This document shows, one piece after another, positions 59,125 to 64,000 of a DNA stretch of 64,000 bases; the first letter of the stretch is position 1; every line of letters begins with the position of its first letter. The position numbers were made by a program, and so were the translations under genes. Source of the stretch: Vitis vinifera (lineage: Eukaryota; Streptophyta; Magnoliopsida; Vitales; Vitaceae); contig NC_081823.1 in assembly GCF_030704535.1 (NCBI RefSeq), forward strand, positions 1,644,501-1,708,500. The letters run 5' to 3'. The notes beneath the pieces are model-generated. The model was given only the letters and a program-made list of their open reading frames with translations. It had not been told where the DNA came from and did not search any database.

Positions 59125-61473
59125 GTGCTAAACATAATGACATAACCGAAACTCCTTGTATGCCTGAAGCCCACTCTCATAAACCTCCTGTGTCTTCTAA
59201 AACCTCTCGCGTCGAGCCCTCACCGGCGACGATCGCGTCTCCGTCGTCGTCGACGGCGATCTAAGGTCACTGGTAAGCCCATCACTTCTTCGCCGTCCTT
59301 CTTACTCGGCTTATTTGCGTTGAATTTGGGGCTTTTATGTTCAGTTTGTGTAGGGTTTATGGTTCAATTTTCTTTGTTTTTTTTGCAATGTTGGAGAGGC
59401 TTTTCCGTCGTGTTGACTCAGTTCTTGGTAACATTGTGTTTTTTCCACTGTCAATTCGCATAAATATAGTACTGTAAGAAAATGGAATGGTGAAATTCAG
59501 CACCTTTTTGCATAATTCTTATGGTATACTATGAAAACAATGCAGGTTTTTAAATTTTTCACAGTCGGGTATATCTTTTTTTTTTTATAAGATTATTTTT
59601 ATTTTTTTCATAATGTTGTGACTTGGAAATTTGCGCTTGTGAGGATATGGGTGTGTACTGTTTGGTGATGATTGGGGATGATAATAATGTAGTACTCTCG
59701 CTTGTTTTTGGTTTTGGTTATTTGGACTGAGAAAACGATGTAAAGTTTTGAATTTTGATGTTTTTTGAGTTTCTGGGTTTATGGAGTTTGATAACATCTT
59801 TTAATTGTACATGTTCACGAGGTTTATGTGTTCGGGAATTCATTTTGGTTGCATTTAGTTCAAAATTTTTTATTATTATTAATTTTCTTTTTATCATTTG
59901 AGGCTGAAGAAAATCTTTTGTTTGTATGCTCATATGCATAATGTTCAATTATTGGAAAGATACAATATGTTAGTCTTGTGTACTGTTTTTTTTCATCATA
60001 TGAAGAAGCAAAGTATGAAAGTTTTTGGATTGTATATGTTGTTGGGTGCCTAGCATTTGGGTTCATTACAATTTTAACTTGATGTTCAAGAGTAGAAAAA
60101 TGTTTGTGAGTGTGTTTTTGTCTATGTTGTGCTCGTGTGTATATAATTTTGTGAACTTGGGCTCTCTGTATGATGATGGGTTCCAATAAACTTGGTATGT
60201 TGACATAAGATCACGTTCTGTTAGCTAGGAAATCAGAATTAAAATTGCCTATTTTATTGTGATAATGAATTATTAAGTTAAAGACATGAATGTCAACCAC
60301 TTATAATCTAGTACTGGAGTCCTTAAAAGCCACTGTGGCTGTTCTTTACTATTGTTGTTGATGTTTGTGGGATCTGTTCTTTATCTGTTTTCTTGGATTG
60401 AACCTCACGTCACCTCCAAGATGTTTCTGTTTATACCAGTTTATTAATTTACATCATTTTTGGAATCTTGCTGCCATGTCGTTGAAAGTCAATAAGTTTA
60501 TTTGTGCATTTGCAACAAGATGATGAATTAATCTTGCTCTGTCAGACTTTGCTGGGGTAAGCTGGATTCTGTGCTTTAACTGAACCATGGTTTTACTATC
60601 ATATCCAGCCAGCTCTGACTTTCCGGTTACACAGGTAAGGTCTTCTAGGCTTAACAAATATATCTTTGATAGCTCCATTCTTGAGTGATAATTGTTATTG
60701 ATTTCTGTCAGGAAACTTATTTTTCGGTCAAAGTTATTTTGATTTTAAGCCTATGTTCTTATGCCCTGTTGGTTCACTTTTATAACCACCTCAACTTATA
60801 TTGGTTTACACTGTTTGGTCCTTTTTCTTCTTAGTTTGACAACTCAGGGTGCTTTCTTTTTTCTTTCTTTCCTTTTTTTTTTGTTTTCTTTTTTTTTTTT
60901 TTTTCCATTTAAGCCCTAGGCTTAGCCCAATTTAATGTGTCTTGCACACACTTCATTTTCTTGTTTTATCTGTAAATTCTGCTTCATCACCTTTACAAGT
61001 TATCAAGTTTTATTGCACTAGACTGACAAGGGAAATGCTATAGAGGCGCTTTAGAGGATAAATAAATCCTTCCTATTGTTTCCTTCCCACAAATTTCATC
61101 TTGAAAGTAGTTGGTACAAATTGGAAATACACTTGCCTTTCTTATTTCATAGGTTTGGGAAGATTGGAATGATGGATCCAGATATCTCCTTTTGAATATT
61201 GGATTTTGTAGCATTTTTAAGCATTGTGAAATGTTTATTTATCTAGTTCATATGGCATCTTTTGTGGGGATTCTTCTTTATTTTAGCTTTCATACATTTT
61301 TCTAGCTAGAAAAATATGACATAATTGGTATTCAGAAAATCTAATTTGTCTGGGTCTTGACAAAACTTTTGTTCTGCAGTTTTACAGCATCATCCTAGAC
61401 TTGGAATTGTGCTGTTCTTTTACATTTTGCAAAGGTTGAGGTTTCCAAGACATCGATTCCAGCAATATAATAA
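59125..61473 (+). other. 5' untranslated exon and leader intron of the last gene
   Basis: A GC-richer leader near 59150-59271 ends at a donor (CACTG|GTAAGC, or GATCTAAG|GTCACT). An acceptor TTCTGCAG or TTTACAG near 61380-61390 opens the exon with the start codon. The 2.1 kb between shows only T-rich intron-like sequence. A 63-codon frame in the leader (59073-59264) is not supported as a gene. Confidence 0.5.
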
Positions 61474-64000
61474 ATGTCTGCCATGGATTTAAAATTTAAA
61501 GGTATAGCCTGGGTTGGGAACATATATCAGAAGTTTGAGGCTATATGCCAGGAGGTTGATAATATAGTGAGTCAGGTATAATTCTTTTCTTTTTATTTTT
61601 CTAAGTGTTCACTATCATGGCTTTAACTTCTTTTATCATTTTCTACTAGTTCCATGGGATATGATTTGGTGTCATGTGTGGGTGGGGGTAAATTACTTAC
61701 CCATTTTAATAGATGTTTGGAATGCCATGCACGCTGACAGCTCTTGGCTGAGTTTGTGCAGTACCTGTTAATTTAGGTTCATTGCAGAAAATATAATTCT
61801 TTCACTGAAGCTATCAATTCCTTCTTTATTTAAATTGTTTCCATTTACAGGATCCAGTTAAGTATGTTGAAAACCAGGTCCAGACAGGTTGTGAAAGTAT
61901 GAAAAAGTTCTGTTCTGATGTTGTGCAAGAGTTACTTCCTTCTTCAGTGGATCCTGTAGAACATGAAGATGAAGCAGTGCCTCTGAAACAAAATGATGAG
62001 AACAGAACCTATATAAAGTCATTGACAGGTATTGAGGAAAATCTTGTAGATATTGATTTTAAAGAGTTATCTGTGGGTCTGGATGCATTTGGTCCCATGG
62101 AGAAAGTATGGGCTGATGGATTATCTTTCAGTGGGCTTCACCTTGTTGTAGATGAACTGATGCCTGAACTTTCTATGAATTCCATTGAAGGAGAAGAGTT
62201 CAGCTTGTCTTTAGGAGAAAATGGCGATGTTCCAATAAATGAAAACCCAGATGTGGATGTTGAAGAAAATTTCAAGAAGGAGAAGCCATCTTCACATCAA
62301 GTTTTGGGGTTAAACTCATGTGGTGAGAAAGATTTGTGTGAACCATCATTGTCCAGTGAATATGTGGACAAAAATCATGAAAATGCACAGGTAAATTACT
62401 TTCCCATTTTAATAGATGTTTGGAATGCCATGCACACTGACAGCTCTTGGCTGGGTTTGTGCAGTACCTGTTAATTTAGATTCATTCCAGAAAATATAAT
62501 TCATTCACTGAAGCTATCAATTCCTTCTTTATTTTAATTGTTTCTGTTTATAGGATCCAGTTAAGCATGTTGAAAACCAGGTCCAGACAGGAGGTGAAAG
62601 TATGAAAAAGTTCTGTTCTGATGTTGTGCAAGAGTTACTTACTCCTTCAGTGGATCCTGTAGAACATGAAGCTGAAGCAGTGCCTCTGAAACAAAATGAT
62701 GAGAACAGAACCTATATTAAGTCATTGACAGGTATTGAGGAAAATCTTGTAGATACTGATGCTAAAGAGCTACCTGTGGATCTGGATGCAATTGGTCCCA
62801 TGGAGAACGCATGGGCTGATGGATTATCTTTCAGTGAGCTTCACCTTATAGTTGAACTGATGCCTGAACTTTCTATGAATTCCATTGAAGGAGAAGAGTT
62901 CAGCTTGTCTTTAGTTGAGAATGGTGATGTTCCAAAATATGAAAACCCAGATGTGGGTGTTGAAGAAAATTTCAAGAAGGAGAAGCCATTTTCACATCAA
63001 GTTTTGGGGTTAAAATCATGTGGTGAGAAAGATTTGTATGAACCATCATTTTCCAGTGAATCTGTGGACAAAAATCATGAAAATACGCAGGTGATTCTAT
63101 CTGAGGTTTCACCTGTTTGTTTGGTTCATGGTGAAGGGTTGAAATCACATGAAGAATTGGGAAGTAACTGTGCAGTTGAAACTGAGTTTGTTTCTGACTA
63201 TTTGAATGCTCCCTTGTCTTCTGAACTAGCCTGTTCGGTTGAATCTTGCGAGGACAAAGCATCTGCTTGTTCAGTTTATGGTGAAAGGTTCCGATCCCTC
63301 CAAAAAATAGGAACAACTTCTGATAACCCTACAAATGAAACTAAGTGCATTTCTGATCATTTGAGTATGGTCTGGTCTTCTGGACTGGCCTCTTCAGTTG
63401 AGTCTTGTGAGATCAAAACGCCTACTTGTTCTGTTCATGGTGAAGAGTTTCAATCCCTCCAAAGTGTGGGAAAGATTTGTAGTAACTCTGCTGATGAAAC
63501 TGAGTCTATTTCTGATCATTTGAGTACTCTCTGGTCTTCTGAATTAGCCTTTTCAGTTGAATCTTGTGAGAAAAAAACACCTGGTTGTTCAGTTCATGGT
63601 GAAGGGTTCCAATCCCCCCAAAAATTGGGAACAACTTGTAGCAACTCTGCAGATGAAACTGACTCTGCATCTGATCCTTCAAATCCTCTCCTATCTGCTG
63701 AACAAGTCCTTTCAGTTGAAACTTGTGGCAACAAAGCCCTTGTGTGTTCAGCTCATGGTGAAGGGTTCCAATCCCCTCAAAAATTTGGAACAACTTGTAT
63801 TAAATCTGCAGATGAAACTGACTGTGCATCTGATCCTTTGAATCCTCTCCTGTCTGCTGAACAAGTCCTTTTAGTTGAAACTTGTGAGAACAAAGCACCT
63901 GCTTGTTCGGTTCATGGTGAAGGGTTCCAATTGCCCCAAAAATTGGGAACAAGTTGTAGTAACTCTGCAGATGAAACTGACTGTGCATCTGATCCTTCGA
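61474..64000 (+). CDS. Unrecognised plant protein with duplicated exon and 53-residue repeats (3' end beyond window)
   Basis: Coding exons 61474-61575, 61851-62390 and 62554 to beyond 64000, all phase 0. The start is MSAMDLKFKGIAWVGNIYQK, and the first exon encodes 34 residues. Exons 2 and 3 begin with the same 180-residue block (DPVKYVENQVQTG, MKKFCSDVVQELL, EFSLSLxENGDVP, HQVLGL). After this, exon 3 continues with a 53-residue repeat of form SVESCE-K-CSVHGEGFQ, LGTTCSNSADETD, LLSAEQ. The composition is acidic and Ser/Cys-rich with no signal peptide, membrane span or known catalytic motif. It is likely disordered. I recall plant proteins with the same start and DxVKYVENQVQT block, which may belong to the ATI3 group of autophagy-related proteins, but I cannot confirm that from sequence. 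An autophagy role is not claimed. Confidence 0.8.
61688..63090 (+). repeat. ~703-bp tandem duplication covering an intron tail and an exon
   Basis: Unit 1 is 61688-62390 and unit 2 is 62391-63090. Both begin GTAAATTACTT-CCCATTTT, contain ATAGATGTTTGGAATGCCAT and CTATCAATTCCTTCTTTATT in the intron part, then a 3' splice site, then the exon block. Unit 2 is three bases shorter (one codon lost near ELMPEL). Confidence 0.95.
63076..64000 (+). repeat. Exact 159-bp coding tandem repeat (five full starts, continues off the edge)
   Basis: TTCRGTTGAATCTTG-type starts occur at 63235, 63394, 63553, 63712 and 63871, each exactly 159 bases apart, so the 53-codon frame is kept. A diverged partial unit precedes at about 63076. 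The last two or three units are more alike than the first two, suggesting expansion from the right. Confidence 0.95.

Noticed and set aside
59073-59264. A 63-codon frame at the start of the last gene
   Set aside because: It spans the likely promoter and leader, including the palindrome and TATA-like motif; the family start is at 61474.
1-64000. CRISPR arrays, bacterial operons, tRNA or intact rRNA genes
   Set aside because: None were seen. The repeats present are microsatellites, tandem duplications or transposon parts, and the only rRNA-like text is the decayed plastid fragment.

Overview
This is nuclear DNA of a woody dicot, and the gene content and repeat families look like grapevine (Vitis). 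The evidence is intron-rich genes with GT-AG splice sites, AT-rich intergenic DNA, plant-only gene families, and plant LINE, SINE, Copia and Mutator-type debris. The species name is an inference from style and recollection; no search was run.

Seven protein-coding genes are supported. In order they are: (1) a two-domain DJ-1 protein (+, 2279-9185, 8 exons); (2) a CRPK1-like receptor-like cytoplasmic kinase (+, 16593-21409, 6 coding exons behind a 5' UTR intron); (3) a single-exon half-size ABC transporter of the ABCG10 type (-, 21944-23785); (4) MORF8, an organellar RNA-editing factor (+, 26111-29515, 4 exons); (5) a protein with a NUMOD3-like motif and a charged helical tail (-, 32192-36407, 6 exons); (6) a UBA2C-type two-RRM RNA-binding protein (+, 45498-46847, single coding exon, probably with a 3' UTR intron); (7) an unrecognised, internally repetitive plant protein that runs off the right edge (+, 61474 to beyond 64000). 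As I remember the Arabidopsis maps, genes 1, 4 and 6 match neighbouring loci At3g14990/15000/15010, and genes 1, 3 and 5 match At1g53280/53270/53250. The window would then be the unfractionated ancestor of two duplicated Arabidopsis segments.

The DNA between and inside the genes is rich in insertions whose ends can be read directly. A decayed caulimovirus-like reverse transcriptase lies at 1140-1930. A plastid 23S rDNA fragment lies at 9500-9828. Two Mutator-like non-autonomous elements have long inverted repeats and 9-bp target duplications (18590-19476 inside the kinase gene, 41767-42837). A Copia LTR element lies at 36785-41017 with perfect 5-bp target duplications, broken pol frames and a deleted gag. 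A tRNA-derived SINE at 30293-30401 has a 10-bp target duplication, and a second SINE lies near 47.8 kb. LINE remnants include a 5'-truncated copy at 55472-55819 with a 14-bp target duplication and tiny tail-only insertions in introns of the DJ-1 gene. A degenerate Copia remnant lies at 53.0-54.8 kb.

The most unusual part is gene 7. A ~703-bp tandem duplication copied an intron tail plus an exon. The junction itself seems to have made a new splice donor, giving a duplicated exon. This is followed by an exact 159-bp (53-residue) coding repeat with at least five units inside the window.
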